Shown here: positions 11,427 through 24,147 of the stretch, one piece after another
Numbering within the stretch: the first letter of the stretch is position 1
Layout of the letters: each line of letters starts with the position of its first letter
Source: Cryptomeria japonica
Lineage: Eukaryota; Streptophyta; Pinopsida; Cupressales; Cupressaceae
DNA length: 64,000 nt
Direction of reading: 5' to 3'
Assembly: GCF_030272615.1 (NCBI RefSeq)
Contig: NC_081412.1
Span: 104,336,796 to 104,400,795 of the forward strand
Translations under genes and position numbers: made by a program
Notes under the pieces: model-generated
What the model was told of the DNA's origin: nothing
The model's input: the letters and a program-made list of their open reading frames with translations, nothing else
Databases searched by the model: none

Positions 11427-11603
11427 CAAAGGGGGAGTAGTGTGATTAGAAAAATGGTCAGAAGGAAGTAGAGATTATTTTCTCAGGGGGAGCATACATT
11501 TTTGGACATACAGTTTTTGGCAAAGATTTTTTTGGACTTCAGTTTTCGGATGCATTCTTGAATTTTTCTCATGAGTGTTGCCATCAATGCCAAAGGGGGA
11601 GAT
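11427..11603 (+). other. Repeated polypurine tracts of B1
   Basis: TCAAAGGGGGAG lies at 11427-11437, TCAGGGGGAGC near 11483, and the terminal CAAAGGGGGAGAT abuts the 3' LTR at 11591-11603. The first and last sit in near-identical contexts (ATTGATGTCAAAGGGGGAG and ATCAATGCCAAAGGGGGAG). Confidence 0.8.
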
Positions 11604-12373
11604 TGTTGGAAAATGTACACTCCAATGAGAAATTGTAGGTGATTGGAGGTATTGTCATTGATGGCAACCTTGCAATCATATGATACCGACAAACTCTACA
11701 CCAACACATAGAACACCAATAACGAAAAGGAAGAATACTGACATCCTCACCGACAAGAATTTTGTATTAATGTATTTTGCAATTAATTGTAAAATCTTTT
11801 GTAAGCCGACATGGCGGATTGTAATATGACTCATATATGTATGAGATCATTGTAGATCATTTTTGTAGAAGAGATAGGATGCAAAGTATGGAAAAGTAAT
11901 AGCAGACCTAATATACACATTATTGGTTAAAGGTTTATGTTGTAGCAGAGCTTAAGCTGGTACCGAATCTAGCATAACAGATGCTAATCTGAAGCAGTAC
12001 AAGAAATTGGACTAGGATAATCCATTTTTGTAAGTTAGTGTGACTTCCTTTGTAATTGAGTAGTGAGCTCTAGGCACGTGGCCTTCCTGCATGTGTAGGC
12101 CCCTATTGCAAGAGTAATATTTCCTTATTGGCTAGTAAGTGAATATTGTGGGTCACAAATCCCACCGAGGTTTTTCCCACACTGGGTTTCCTCGTTAAAG
12201 TACTATTTTATGGTGTGCTTCTCATGATGTTGTTATTGCTCTTATTTACTGGATTATTTTTGGTTTACCGGTACTCAGTTTTAATATGCTTTTCATGTTT
12301 TAAATCAAGTAATTTGTTATACCAGTTAGATACTAATTCACCCCCCCTCTCAGTATCTTTGGGAATCCTAACA
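11604..12373 (+). repeat. 3' LTR of B1
   Basis: The same length (770 bp) as the 5' LTR with about 9% hand-counted differences. It starts TGTTGGAAAATG and ends CCTAACA, and is followed by the TGATG target duplication. Confidence 0.92.
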
Positions 12374-12378
12374 TGATG

Positions 12379-13450
12379 TGCCTCTTTCCTCAAAGTTTGG
12401 GAGGCACAACCACACAATGGTTTTCATGACTATTAGGTGGTATTAGAACATTTCAAGAACTGGTCCAAAAATTTATTGCTCATTATGTACTCAACATAGA
12501 ACGTGACGTCACCATGGAAGATTTATGTAACACAAAAAAAAAACTAGGGGAGTTATTCTCAACTGTCTAGCAGACGCTCTCTTCAACTAATTGAGCAAGA
12601 ATTAGTGGAAATTTTTATTTCCAACTTAAATGATGAAATGGAATTTCATTTGGACATGATGGGCACAAAATCCTTTGAAGAAATGATAACTCAAGGGCTC
12701 AAATATGACAGAGCCCTCATAAAAAAGAGACTTATCAAAATTTATAGCGAACACAAAAATGGTCCTCGTCGACACTATAGTATCGAAAAACCAAAATTTT
12801 GGAACAAAATAAAGATATTGTTAATGATGGGATAGTGGACAAAGAACAATGAAAATTACACAACCTGTGGCTAGGTTTGTATGACAAAATCCCCCTCCTA
12901 ACAATAACACCAATAATAATCCACAAAATCAAGGTCACAATACACAACAAGAGGAACGAAAATAAAAGTATCAAAACTACAAGCCAAAATGCACATATAC
13001 GCCCTTAGGGAAACCTATCGAAATGATCTTATGCCAATTAATGTCCTCCAATCTTGTGACCTTGCCGAAAGCATCCAATTATGAACCTCAAGTCAAGCTT
13101 CCATGGTGGTGAGATCACGAACATTGTGAATTTCACCAAGGAAGAGGGCATAAAACAAGCAATTTCCATTGGCTAAAAGATCTTGTCCAGGATCTTATCA
13201 ATAGAGGAGAAATCAAAATTGAGGGACATGACCCAAAAACATCCAATGATGATCACTTAATGTTCAAAAATCCACTTCCATCACATGATCAAGGGGGTCC
13301 TTCAACCTTAGGGAGAAACACAAATACCACAACCAATTACACACAAGCCACATACAATTATACTGTAAATCACCTTTATGATGCAGATGAACAAGTTGCA
13401 AATCTTACCATAAAAGATCAAAATCCTCCATGCAACGTTGTTACGTGTTA
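12379..13450 (+). pseudogene. Gypsy E gag, C-terminal part
   Basis: This block resumes the gag interrupted at 5779. Residues such as GTTTQWFS and FQELVQKFIAHY, then DALFN-type helices and the ORF at 12605-12835 (NLNDEMEFHLDMMG, KSFEEMITQGLKYDRALI), fit the retrotransposon gag domain. Near 13105-13190 the segment CEFHQGRGHKTSN followed by HWLKDLVQDLI matches the Cys/His region typical of Tat-lineage gags, where the last Cys is now Phe. Several stops and frame changes make it a pseudogene. Confidence 0.72.
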
Positions 13451-13699
13451 GAGTAAGATTACTATTTGAGGGGCACAATAAGGAATGACATCCCTTCCCA
13501 AATAATATAATCTTGTAGAGCAATTGGATAAGATGCCAACCCTCATCTCCGTATTAGAGATTTTATGCTTATCCCCCTCACATGAAACAACCTTGGACTA
13601 AGCTCTCCAAGAAGCATCTGTCCTTGCCAAACTCAACACATATCAGTTTCAAGCCATGGTTGGTAGTCTAAAATCATCACCATGTCTCACTTTTACTGA

Positions 13700-14248
13700 A
13701 AGTGACAACACATCCTTCCAATAATCTCATACTGCATCCCTCCATATTGAAGGGTTCATAAACCAACATAGAATCAAGCGAGTCTTGATTGACAATGGAG
13801 CTGGCTTAAACATATGCACCTTATATTTAGTCACAACATTGGGTTATGTAGTAGAATTAGTGGATGTCAGCAAGAAGATAACCATCAAAGCATATGATGA
13901 TGCAAAATATTCTTCCAGAGGAGTTGTTACATTATCCATTAGGGTTGGGCCAGTGGTGAAGCATGTAGTTTTCCAAGTTCTAAACCTTCCTTTTCCATAC
14001 AATCTCTTGTTAGGGAGACCTTGGATACATGCCATGCAAGCCATCCCATCCACCTATCACCAATGTATCAAGTTTCCACACAATGGGGTAAAAATTATAA
14101 TCCTCGGTGATTCTAATCCATTTGCATATTGTAATAGTTTTCGCCACCAGCCAAACATCACCATACCTAGCAACAAGGAAGTTGTTGCTTCCTCATCGTA
14201 TGTTAATCCAACCTCTCTTTCTAGCTTAACAACCCCTACACCAAAATA
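13700..14248 (+). pseudogene. Gypsy E aspartic protease
   Basis: The reading VLIDNGAGLNICTL near 13780-13815 is the plant gypsy form of the aspartic protease active site (Asp-Asn-Gly in place of Asp-Ser/Thr-Gly). FPYNLLLGRPWIHAM near 13990-14040 is the C-terminal LLGRPWI motif that helps form the flap and dimer. It would cleave the polyprotein. The domain itself is open over about 150 codons, but flanking stops separate it from gag and RT. Confidence 0.78.
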
Positions 14249-14542
14249 GGAGAAATTAAAAATTAAAATGGTTGAGGAAGGTCTAGTGAATATAGTATTA
14301 GCCAACTCTTTTGTGTTGGGCAGTTACTCACATCCCCTAAGACTCATGGCAAACCCCAAGGTTTACTTCAATCATCACTGGCTAAAAGAACTTGAACTTT
14401 GACACAATTAACCCTTGGTAAAAGTCAAGAGGAGGAAACCATGGATGAAGACCTGACATGATGGATCTACACAGACCCTCTCAACAAAGAAAGCCCAAAG
14501 GCTAAGCTCCCCACTGACAAATATGGCAAAGGCTTCACTATA

Positions 14543-15319
14543 ATGCAAAAAATGGGCTATGATGGCCACAGTGCTTTGGGACCTTGCAAGCAAGGAAGAC
14601 AAGAGCCCTTACAACCTGAGTTGAAACCAAGAGATAAAATTGGACTTGGTTTTCAAAGAGAGTCTTCTCCTAAGCTTCGATTCAAAGGAAAACTCAGCAA
14701 ATCTATGTATCGGCCAATTACCCCAAGGATGCAATCCTTGACTATATCTGAAACCCCAGCAACACCAATAAGCCCACCTCCAATAGTACATAATCCATTA
14801 ACTAATGCACTATTAAATTCAAATGACATCCTAGTTTGGTACAGTAATCAGATGTTAGAGAGTGATTCTGAGACAAACTCACATGAGTGGGAATGGGATT
14901 CAGTGCATTTAAATGATTCAAAAGAGGAGGAAACATCACCTCCACCACCTCGTAAGGATATACCAGTTTATGGAGAAGCATGGATTAAAACTTTTTGGAA
15001 TCCTGAGCTAGAAGAAACTTCCATAGGCCCTATGTCAAATCCTATGCCCGAATCTGACAAGGAGAGTACCATCGATGAACTTCAAGCCTCCATATTAAAC
15101 CTCACTGATACCTCCTATGAACTCAACTTAATCGATGAAGTAATTCCTATCACTCATTTCAAACTCATTGAATGGAACCAGACAAATACCCCATGCCTTG
15201 ACCATTTCCAAAATTATGAGGCACTCATAGACTTTCTACAATTACGGGATAACATACCAAGCGAAGATCATAATTTGGGTTTTCCATTGAACTTAACAAC
15301 GCAACATACTTTGGGGTAG
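14543..15319 (+). pseudogene. Gypsy E G-patch-like region and protease-RT linker
   Basis: The segment MQKMGYDGHSALGPCKQG followed by KIGLGF (14543-14660) has the Gly spacing and hydrophobic residues of a G-patch, an RNA-binding motif found after the protease in some retroelements. The remaining 200 residues are an acidic, Pro/Ser-rich linker with repeated SD/ESD motifs. The frame is open for 258 codons, longer than neighbouring blocks, although the element around it is broken. The G-patch call is by eye only. Confidence 0.55.
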
Positions 15320-15524
15320 ATGCCAAACCTTTTAGCTGCAAAAATATTACAATAAAGAATGGATCTTCTAGTGAAAACCACACGATGGCACTTTTAGATC
15401 CCAAAAGAGTAAAACAAAGAGCGTATCCAAAGGTCAAAACCTCTTCGAGGCGCCTAAGGATGAAAGGTTTGACATCCTCCCCTTTAGTATAAATCAGGAG
15501 AGATCAACCATCCTAATAGAAGAA

Positions 15525-16648
15525 ATGAAAGAATTCAATGTGGGGACCCCTAAGACTCCTCACAAAATACATTTGGCATCTCTATTAACTCTTGAAGAAG
15601 AGCCAAAATTTGTGGAATTCTTCCAAAAGTACCAAATCAACTTTGTATGGTCTTTTGTAGACATGCCCGACTTAGATCCAGATTTGGTCATGCATCACTT
15701 AACTACAGTAGAAGGAGCTAGACCTGTCAAACAAAAGCTCAGAAAGATTGACCCAAAGATTGTCATTCTTATCAAGGCTAAACTTAAAAATCTCTTAGAT
15801 GTTGGTTTCATCAAACCAATTGATTATGCAGAATGGATCTCCAATATTGTACCTATTGGTAAACCTAATGGGGGCATCCGTATCTATACAGATTTCAGAG
15901 ATTTAAACAAAGTATTTCCTAAAGATGAATTTCCTTTACCAAACATCGACATGATTTTTGATCTAACAATAGGTCATGCGATGCTTTCTCTCATGGATGG
16001 ATTTTTAGGATATAACCAGATTAAAATTGCTCTAGAGGATCAACACAAAACTGCTTTCACATGTCCATGGGGAACATATTGTTGGAATGTAATGCCATTT
16101 GGTCTAAAAAAATGTAGGAACAACATATCAAAGAGCCATGACTACCATCTTCCATGACATGATGCACACAATAATGGAAGATTATGTGGATGATTTACTA
16201 GTTAAATCATTAACAAGAGAGGGTCATCTTGTAGTACTGGATAAAATCTTCAATAGATTGGAACAATACCACATCCGTCTCAATCCAAAGAAATGTGTCT
16301 TTGGAGTAACTTTTGGGAAGCTCTTAGGATACATTGTCTCAAGTAAAGGCATTGAGGTAGATCCTGTGAAAGTCAAGGAGATCATGGAAATGCCACCTCC
16401 AAATAATATCAGTCAATTGAGGACATTACAAGGGTGATTACAATCCATTAGGCGGTTCATTGCACAATTGGTTGATAAATGTCATTCCTTCACCCACCCA
16501 TTACATAAAAATATCCCCTTTCAATGAGATGCAAAATGCCAGCAAGCATTCCAAATTCTTAAAGATTGCCTAATGAATATACCACTATTGATTCCAATAG
16601 ATCCAAGAAGACCTCTATTGTTATGTATCTTAGCTACAACCATGACAT
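15525..16648 (+). pseudogene. Gypsy E reverse transcriptase
   Basis: RT motifs occur in order: FIKPIDYAEWISNIVPIGK, GGIRIYTDFRDLNKVFPKD, LSLMDGFLGYNQIKI and CWNVMPFGLKK. A frameshift near 16115-16140 and loss of some residues follow, then the YVDD catalytic motif at 16193-16204 and LNPKKCVFGV. A stop at 16436 precedes the connection region (FIAQLVDKCHSFTHPLHKN). The domain ends at 16648 where copia C inserted, and RNase H resumes at 24148. It would copy the element's RNA into DNA. Confidence 0.85.
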
Positions 16649-18182
16649 TGATAACTCAATGATGAGCAAATAGTACCAAACCGGTACTAAGAGGGGGGGT
16701 GAATCAGTACAGACAAAATACAGTCCTAAACCGGTTCAACAGCAATTACTCCAAATGATTAGCAAACAGTGACACCGGTTTGAAATAGAGTGCAACCGGT
16801 AAAACCCATAACAACTAAAACAATCATAAACTGATTACTCACTTAGCTTTCCACTCAACTCAGAACTACACTACCATTTCACCCTTATGTATGAATAGAT
16901 GATCTATCATCATATCTTCACAATAGCTAGTTCAACATTTTTTATTGATAGGCATAAAACACAGAACCATCATATGCTTAAGAGGTAAAAACAAAGCATC
17001 ACACATGACGCACATATTTTTCACATGGAAACCCAACTGGGAAAAACCACGGTGGGGATGAATACCCACAAGCTTGTTGTTGAACTCTTCAGAAGTCTGC
17101 TCTATTAGGAGCCTTGTCCTATTAAAGACAGATACAATAGGTTTTGTTAGGAACCGATCCTGTTAGGGATCACCCAATTAAGGGATGGCTACAATACCCG
17201 GTTAAGGGTTAAACCTTGTTACATGTTACCTTGTTAGAGGATTTCAAGAACTCAATAGCTAAAGGATTTCCAGAGCTCTCTAGCTTTCCAGATCTCAATA
17301 ACTTTGAGTTAACCTGTTAAGGGATTTACAGCAAGTCAGTTAAGGCTACCCTGTTAGGGGATTTTCCAACCGTTGAGGTGGTTACAAATCAATAGGTATT
17401 TCAATGATTTGGTAATAGCACTCAATGCCAATGCAGATCCGCTTAAACTCCTCTTAACCTCCTGCACTTACACTCTGCAGTTATCACTTCTCTCCTCTGG
17501 TCTAGCAAGAATCATGTATCACTTCTCTTGGATACTCCCACACAACTTTTGCCAACAACCTCTGAAAGAGTCACAACATCAACCTTATAGGACAACGGAT
17601 AGGTCGGTAGCATAAACCCTAAACCCTAGACTTGTTAGGTTAAGGAATTCAAATGGTTCCATCCTGACCATTGATCATACTATATTGAATGCAATAGTCT
17701 TGATCCAATCTCAAGACATTCTCCATTTTTTGTTTTCCATCAATTTTATGGCAGCTGATAACCCATCACACGTTATCACAGTTTATAGACTTTGCACATT
17801 CCTGAGGTAGATAAGAACAATCTCCTTTATGAAAGATCCTTCATGTGCACAAGGTTGATGTGGCAACATGATCTGTTCTTCATTATAATGCTAACTCATC
17901 ACACAATGTCGCCGGTTGAGCCATATAGGCTTGCAGAACTTCAACCGGAAACCCTAAAGTTGAGACTACCAACCGGTAGTCATACAACGCTTCCATGTTC
18001 TGATTCCCATAACATATGCTAGTTCATCTTGAACAGGCACATCGCTTCACTTTGGCACAAATGCCGGTTCACAGTGTTATACTAGTTCTCACATATGTTG
18101 GTTTATACCTCTTCAACATATTGACATCAATTAAAACATACAATGTCATTATATCCACATATCGGTTCACATAATGCCAACA
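16649..18182 (-). repeat. 3' LTR of copia C
   Basis: In element orientation it runs from TGTTGGCATTATGTG to GAGTTATCA. It contains CCCTAAACCCTAG telomere-like motifs and several reiterated CCCTTAACNGGGT blocks (17100-17360). It holds no gene; the short ORFs in it are chance. Confidence 0.92.
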
Positions 18183-18183
18183 A

Positions 18184-18326
18184 TCTCCCCCTTTGGCATT
18201 GATGGCAATATACATTTAGATATCTCTTCGCTTCACATTTTCTCCCCCAATTTATCTCTCTTCTTCACAATTTCTCCCCTAATTTTTGCACATATCTTCT
18301 CCACTTGACATCTTCTCCCCCTTTGA
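18184..18326 (-). other. Polypurine tracts of copia C
   Basis: The terminal tract AAAGGGGGAGA (minus strand) at 18184-18194 abuts the 3' LTR. A second copy in the context TTGTCAAAGGGGGAGAAG lies at 18314-18326, and a weaker GGGGGAGC block is near 18372. Confidence 0.75.
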
Positions 18327-18473
18327 CAATAATACTAAAGTGGAGGCACAAGCTTCCCTATTTCATTATGTTGCTCCCCCTAAGGAGTAGCATCCTTCAA
18401 CACATCAATCCTGAAGAAAGATTTGACTATGCAATAAATGACTGATGTGGAGCATATACCTTTAGTTCACCTC

Positions 18474-21400
18474 CTAAAGGGGTAGTACCCCTAATTCACC
18501 TCTTAAGTGTGTAAATGTAGTCTTTGGGAGAGGCTTGGTGAATATGTCTGCTAACTATGCCTTACTAGACACATGCTCCAGTGCAATCTCTTTGTTCTGA
18601 ACCTTTTCCTTCAAGAAATGATACTTAATCTCAAAGTGCTTGGTTCTAGAATGTAAAATTGGATTCTTTGAAATATTTATAGCACTTGTGTTATCACAGA
18701 ATATACTTACTGGTTCAGATACAGGGATTTTGAAGCCTTTTAGTACATGCTTCATCCAAATTGTCTGAGTGCAGTTCATGAAAGCTGCAACATACTCTGC
18801 TTCTGCTGTAGACTGAGAGATACAACTCTTCTTTTTACTCATCCATGAGACTAGTCTACCACCAACGAATAATGCACCACCGGTTGTGCTCTTCTGGTCA
18901 TCTACATTACCATCCCAATCAGCATCTGTGAACACTTTCAAGTTGAAGTCCTTGCTATATGGATACCACAATCCATAGTCAACAGTTCCCTTCAGATACC
19001 TAAGAATCCGCTTGACTGCAACCAAGTGGGATTCTCTTGGACTTTTTTGGAACCTTGTAGTAATGCCAACTGGATGTGCAATATCTGGTCTGCTATGCAC
19101 TACATAATGCAATTTACCAATCATTGATCAGTATTCCTTCTCATTAATCAATGCCGAGTCGTCCTCTTTGGATAGTTTACAACCAGTCACTATCGGTGTA
19201 CCAGCTGGTTTGCTATCTTCCATGCCAAAGGTCTTCAACACCTCTTTGACATACTTGGATTGAGTGATAAAGATTCCATCCTTCATTTGTTGGATCTGTA
19301 GTCCAATGAAGAACTTAAGCCCCCCTATGAGTGACATCTCAAACTCTTCCTTCATCTCATTAGCAAACTCATGACTCATCTTGTCAACTCCACCAAAGAT
19401 AATGTCATCAACAAATACCTCACAAATCAGGATCTAATCTCCTTCAAACTTCAAGTAGATGTTACTATCTTCACTTGTTCTCTCAAATCCAATCTTCACA
19501 AGATGGGAATGAAGACACTCATACCATGCCCTAGGTGCTTGCTTTAGACCATATAAGACTTTATGTAGCCTACATACCATGTCAATATCTTCAAATAGGG
19601 CAAACCCATCTGGTTGCTCAATATACACCTCCTCTTCAAGTACACCATTTAGGAAATCTGATTTTACATCCATTTGATATACTTTGAAGCCTTTAAAAGC
19701 TGCATATGCAAGAAGCATACGAACTCCTTCCAATCTGGCTATAGGAGCAAAGGTTTCTCCATAGTCTTCTCCTTCTTCTTGAGCATAACCTTTGCACACC
19801 AATATGGCTTTGTTCCTAATCACTATGCCATCCTCATTCAACTTGTTTCTGAACACCCATTTGGTGACAATGACATTTTTATGCTCTAGTCTGGGTACCA
19901 AGGACCATGTACCATTTTTCTCTATTTGGTCAAGTTCCTCTTCCATTTCCTTGATCCATTCTTCATCTTTATGAGCCTCTTTGAATGATTTAGGCTCAAA
20001 TTTAGAGATCATACATGAGTTTTCTCTGATCTTTCTTCTTGTAAGGATTCCTACATCCTTATCTCCTATGATCTGCTTAGGATCATGATTTAGCTTGACA
20101 TACCAAGGAATAGTCTTGACTGGTTCTTCTTGCTTTTCCTCTTCATCCTCATCTTGATCAGTATCAGCATTCACCAGTTCAGGAACACTGTTACTAGTAC
20201 TTGGTTGACTGACAACCAGTTCCCAGAAGGTTGCAACTAGCTCATTTACAGCTTGCTCATTGCTAGTTTCCTCTGGTTTCTCAGAGGTTTCATCAACTCT
20301 GACATTGATACTTTCCATAATTCTCTGAGTCCTATTGTTGAAACACTTGAGAGCTTTACTCTTGGTGGAATATCCTAGGAATATTCCCTCATCACATTTT
20401 ACATCAAATTTTCTCTGGTGTTCACTCTTCTTAATGTAACATTTGCTACCAAATACTCTAAAGTAGCTAACCATAGGTGTCTTACCGGTCCAGTACTCAT
20501 AAGGAGTTTTATCCTTATCCTTCTTGATGAGTACCCGGTTCATTGTGTAGACTGCAGTGCTCACCGCTTCTCTCCAAAAGGTGTGAGCTACCTTTCCTTG
20601 AATCAACATGGTTCTAGCTGCTTCAACCACAGTCTGGTTATTCCTCTCTACTAGGCCATTCTACTATGGAGTCTAGGGGGCAGACAGTTGCCTCTTGATG
20701 CCAAATTCTTCACAATACTTGTTGAATTCACCGGAAGTGAATTCCCCTCCTTGATCAGTTCTGAGACACTTGATCCTTTTACCACTTTCCTTCTCCACTA
20801 ATGCTCTGAAAGCTTTGAACTTCACAAAGGCTTCAGACTTGTCTTTCAAGAATGTGACCCACATCATTCTTGAGTAGTCATAAGTGAGAATCATGAAGTA
20901 CCTATCACCTTGCACACTTCTAGTTTTCATAGGACCACACAAATCAATATGCACAAGATCAAGCAAGTTGTCAGTAGTGAAAGATTTACCTTTAAAGGTT
21001 GAGGAAGACATTTTCCCTAATTGACACTCTCTGCACAAGGTATTATCTGATTTGCTTAGCACCAACAACCCTCTAACTGCCTTGATCTTACTAGCCTTCA
21101 CAATGTTATCAAAGTTTACATGGCAGAGTCTCCTATGCCATATCTAGCTATCATCAAACTTAGCCATAAGACATGTACTTATATTTGCCTTCAGATGAAA
21201 TAGGTTACCTTTGGTTTGCATGCCGGTGGCCACCAATTCACCATCTTTTCCTTTTATTCTACAAACTCCATTCTTGAATTCCAGAGTGAGGCCACTATCA
21301 TTCAGCTGGGCAACACTCAGAAGGTTGTGTCTAAGACCATCAACCCAGTACACATTGTCAACACTGCTCTTTCCATTTAGAGAGATGGACCCTTTGCCTT

Positions 21401-22535
21401 TGACCATGCATGGTGCATCATTGCCAAAGTGAACCACACCTCCATCATACTCCAAGGATAGAAACTTCCTCCGGTCACCAGTCATATGGTGAGAACAACC
21501 ACTGTCAATGATCCACTCATTGGAATTATCAAATCGAGAGACAAGAGCCTTTTTGTCTGACACATCTTCTTTGACAATAATAAACACAATATCTTCATTT
21601 TCTTCATCTGTGACACCTTCATCAACTACCACAAAACAATTTCTCCAGTTTCCTCCTTTGAATTTCCTGAACCTTTCTAGTTTGTCCTTGTTATCGCCAT
21701 TAGGATAGTTTATAGCGACATGTCCTATCTGGTTACAAGAAAAGCATTTCAAAGGTACCTTACCTTTGTATTTACCGGTTCCTTTAGGAAGCTTCCTGGC
21801 AAGGGGAGCTTCAAATGCCATCAGAATCTCCTCATCATCCATTTCTCTACTTTGTGTAGGTTCACGACTAGTGCTAGCTTCTTTTCCTTTTCTGGATAGT
21901 ATAGCAGAGGCTTTAAAAGCTGATTCAGTCTTTTGAACACTGCCATCAAAACTATTTAGCTCATAGGCTGTCAACTTGGCTATGATGGATTCCAAGGATA
22001 CCTTAGTCTTATCTATTGATCTCAGCTCCTAAATAGCAGCAACCCTTATTGTATAGATCGGCAATAGGGATCTCAGGACTTTGCTTACCATAGTGGAATC
22101 TTCTATTTTACCACCTGCACTCTTGATTTCTCCAATAACTATTTTGATTCTTATTCCATACTGCCGAATGGTCTCTCCTTCAACCATCTGCATATCTTCA
22201 AACTTCCCTCTTAGGCTTTCTTCCTTAGCCTATTTTACATGTTCATCACCACCATAGATATTTTCAAGAGCATCCCATACCTCTTTGGAATTTACCTTGT
22301 CCTGAACATCAATAAACTCGATGTCAGATAGACTACTAATAAGGGCTTCCATGACTTGCCCATTTTCTTGTATCTCTCTCTTTTGGTCATCGGTGAGAGT
22401 ACCGGTAGGGACAACATAGACATTCTCAACATAACTCTAGTGTTGAGCACCCATGCTTCTGATGAATATCTTCATCATGTCTTTCTATATACTGAAATTT
22501 TCCCTATTAAACTTTGGACCTTCCCTCTTCATCAT
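18474..22535 (-). pseudogene. Copia C gag-pol polyprotein
   Basis: It starts at ATG 22535 (MMKREGPKFNRENF), the start shared with D, and runs 1,354 codons in one frame with about ten stops and no frameshift. The order is a gag helical region; zinc knuckle CFSCNQIGHVAINY (last Cys lost); protease WIIDSGCSHHMTG near residue 342; integrase with TDQGGEFTSGEF; RT with [10 protein letters not shown] and, further on, the VDD region cut by a stop at 19434; and RNase H with SQSTAEAEYVAA and LADIFTKPLP at the end. It would encode particle, protease, integrase and RT/RNase H. The longest open piece is 398 codons (20630-19434, integrase end to RT). Four stops coincide with stops in D. Confidence 0.9.
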
Positions 22536-22592
22536 TTGATTGGGATCTTTACCTCAAGCGGTTAAGCTTACAACACAGAGGACCTAGAGGAA

Positions 22593-22604
22593 GCTCCGAT
22601 ACCA
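22593..22604 (-). other. Primer-binding site of copia C
   Basis: TGGTATCGGAGC on the minus strand, just inside the 5' LTR, matches the initiator-Met tRNA complement at 11 of 12 bases. Confidence 0.85.
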
Positions 22605-22606
22605 AT

Positions 22607-24142
22607 TGATAACTCAAGATGAGAAAATAGTACCAAACCGGTACTAAGAGGGGGGGCGTGAATCAGTATAGACATAATACAGTCCTAAACCGGTTCAACA
22701 ACAATTACTCCAAATGACTGGCAAACAGTGACACCAGTTTGAAACAGAGTGAAACCGGTAAAACCTAGAACAACTAAAACAATCATAAACCGGTTACTCA
22801 CTTAGCTTTCCACTCAACTCAAAACTACACTACCATTTCACCCTTATGTATGAACAGATAACCTATCATCATATCTTCACAACAGCTAGTTCAACATGTT
22901 TTATTGACAGGCATAAAACACAGAACCATCATATGCTTAACAGGTAATAACAAAGCATCACACATGACACACATATTTTTCATGTGGAAACCCAACTAGG
23001 AAAAACCACGGTGGGGATGAATACCCACGAGCTTATTGTTGAACTCTTTGGAAGTCTGCTCTGTTAGGAGCTTTGTCCTGTTAAAGATAGATACAATAGG
23101 TTCTGTTAGGAACCGATCCTATTAGGGATCACCCGGTTAAGGGATGGCTACAATACCCAGTTAAGGGTTAAACCTTGTTATAGGTTACCTTGTTAGAGGA
23201 TTTCAAGAACTCAATAGCTAAAGGATTTCCAGAGCTCTCTAGCTTTCCAGATCTCAATAACTTTGAGTTACCCTGTTAAAGGATTTACAGTAAGCCGGTT
23301 AAGGCTATCCTATTAGGGGATTTTCCAGCTGTTGAGGTGGTTAGAGATCAACATATATTTCAATGATCTGGTAATAGCACTCAATTCCAATGTAGATCTG
23401 CTTAAGCTCCTCTTCACCTTCTGCACTGACACTCTGCAAGTATCACTTCTCTCCTCTGGTCTGGCAAGAATTGTGTATTCCTTTTCTTGGATACTCCCAC
23501 ACAACTTTTGCCAAAAGCCTCTGAAAGAGTCACAACATTGACCTTATAGGACAATAGACAGGTCGGTAGCATAAACCCTAAACCCTAGACTTGTTAGGTT
23601 AAGGAATTCAAATGGTTCCATCTTAACCATTGATCATACTATATTGAATGCAATAGTCTTGATCCAATCTCAAGACATTCTCCATCTTTTGTTTTCCACC
23701 GATTTCATGGTGGCTGATAACCCATCACATGTTATCATGATTTATAGACTTCGCACATTCCCAAGGTAGATAAGAACAATCTCCTTTATGCAAGATCCTT
23801 CACGCACACAAGGCTGACATGGCAACATGATCTATTCTTCATTATAATGCTAACTCATCACTCAATGTCACCAGTTGAGCCATACAGGCTTGAAGCACTT
23901 CAACCGAAAACCCTAAAGTTGAGACTACCAACTAGCAGTCATACAACGCTTCCATGTGTTGGTTCCTATAACCATATGCCAATTCATCTTGAATAGGCAC
24001 ACCGCTTCACTTTGGCACAAATGTCAGTTCACAGTGTTATACCAGTTCTCACATATGCTGGTTCATAACTCTTCAACATATTAACATCAATGACAACATA
24101 TATTGTCATTATGTCCACATACTGGTTCACATAATGCCAACA
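22607..24142 (-). repeat. 5' LTR of copia C
   Basis: Homologous along its length to 16649-18182. Its outer end (GCCAACA on the plus strand) is followed by the GACAT duplication. Confidence 0.92.
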
Positions 24143-24147
24143 GACAT

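Larger units (their letters stand above)
5780..12373 (+). mobile_element. Complete pol-less LTR retrotransposon B1
   Basis: Two 770-bp LTRs flank 5,054 bp of internal DNA, and a perfect TGATG duplication (5775-5779 and 12374-12378) marks insertion into the gag of E. There is a primer-binding site for initiator-Met tRNA and several polypurine tracts, but no protease, integrase, RT or RNase H coding sequence in any frame. Two coding regions remain: a Gag-like ORF with zinc knuckles, and an unrecognised ORF2. A hand count gives about 70 differences between the two LTRs (about 9%), so the insertion is old. Confidence 0.88.
16649..24142 (-). mobile_element. Complete Ty1/copia retrotransposon C
   Basis: LTRs of 1,534 and 1,536 bp flank a gag-pol region on the minus strand. 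A perfect GACAT duplication (16644-16648 and 24143-24147) marks insertion into gypsy E between RT and RNase H. A hand comparison of about 450 bp of the two LTRs gives roughly 7% difference. It belongs to the same family as copia D at 39367 (matching LTR ends TGTTGGCATTATGTG and GAGTTATCA). Confidence 0.92.
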
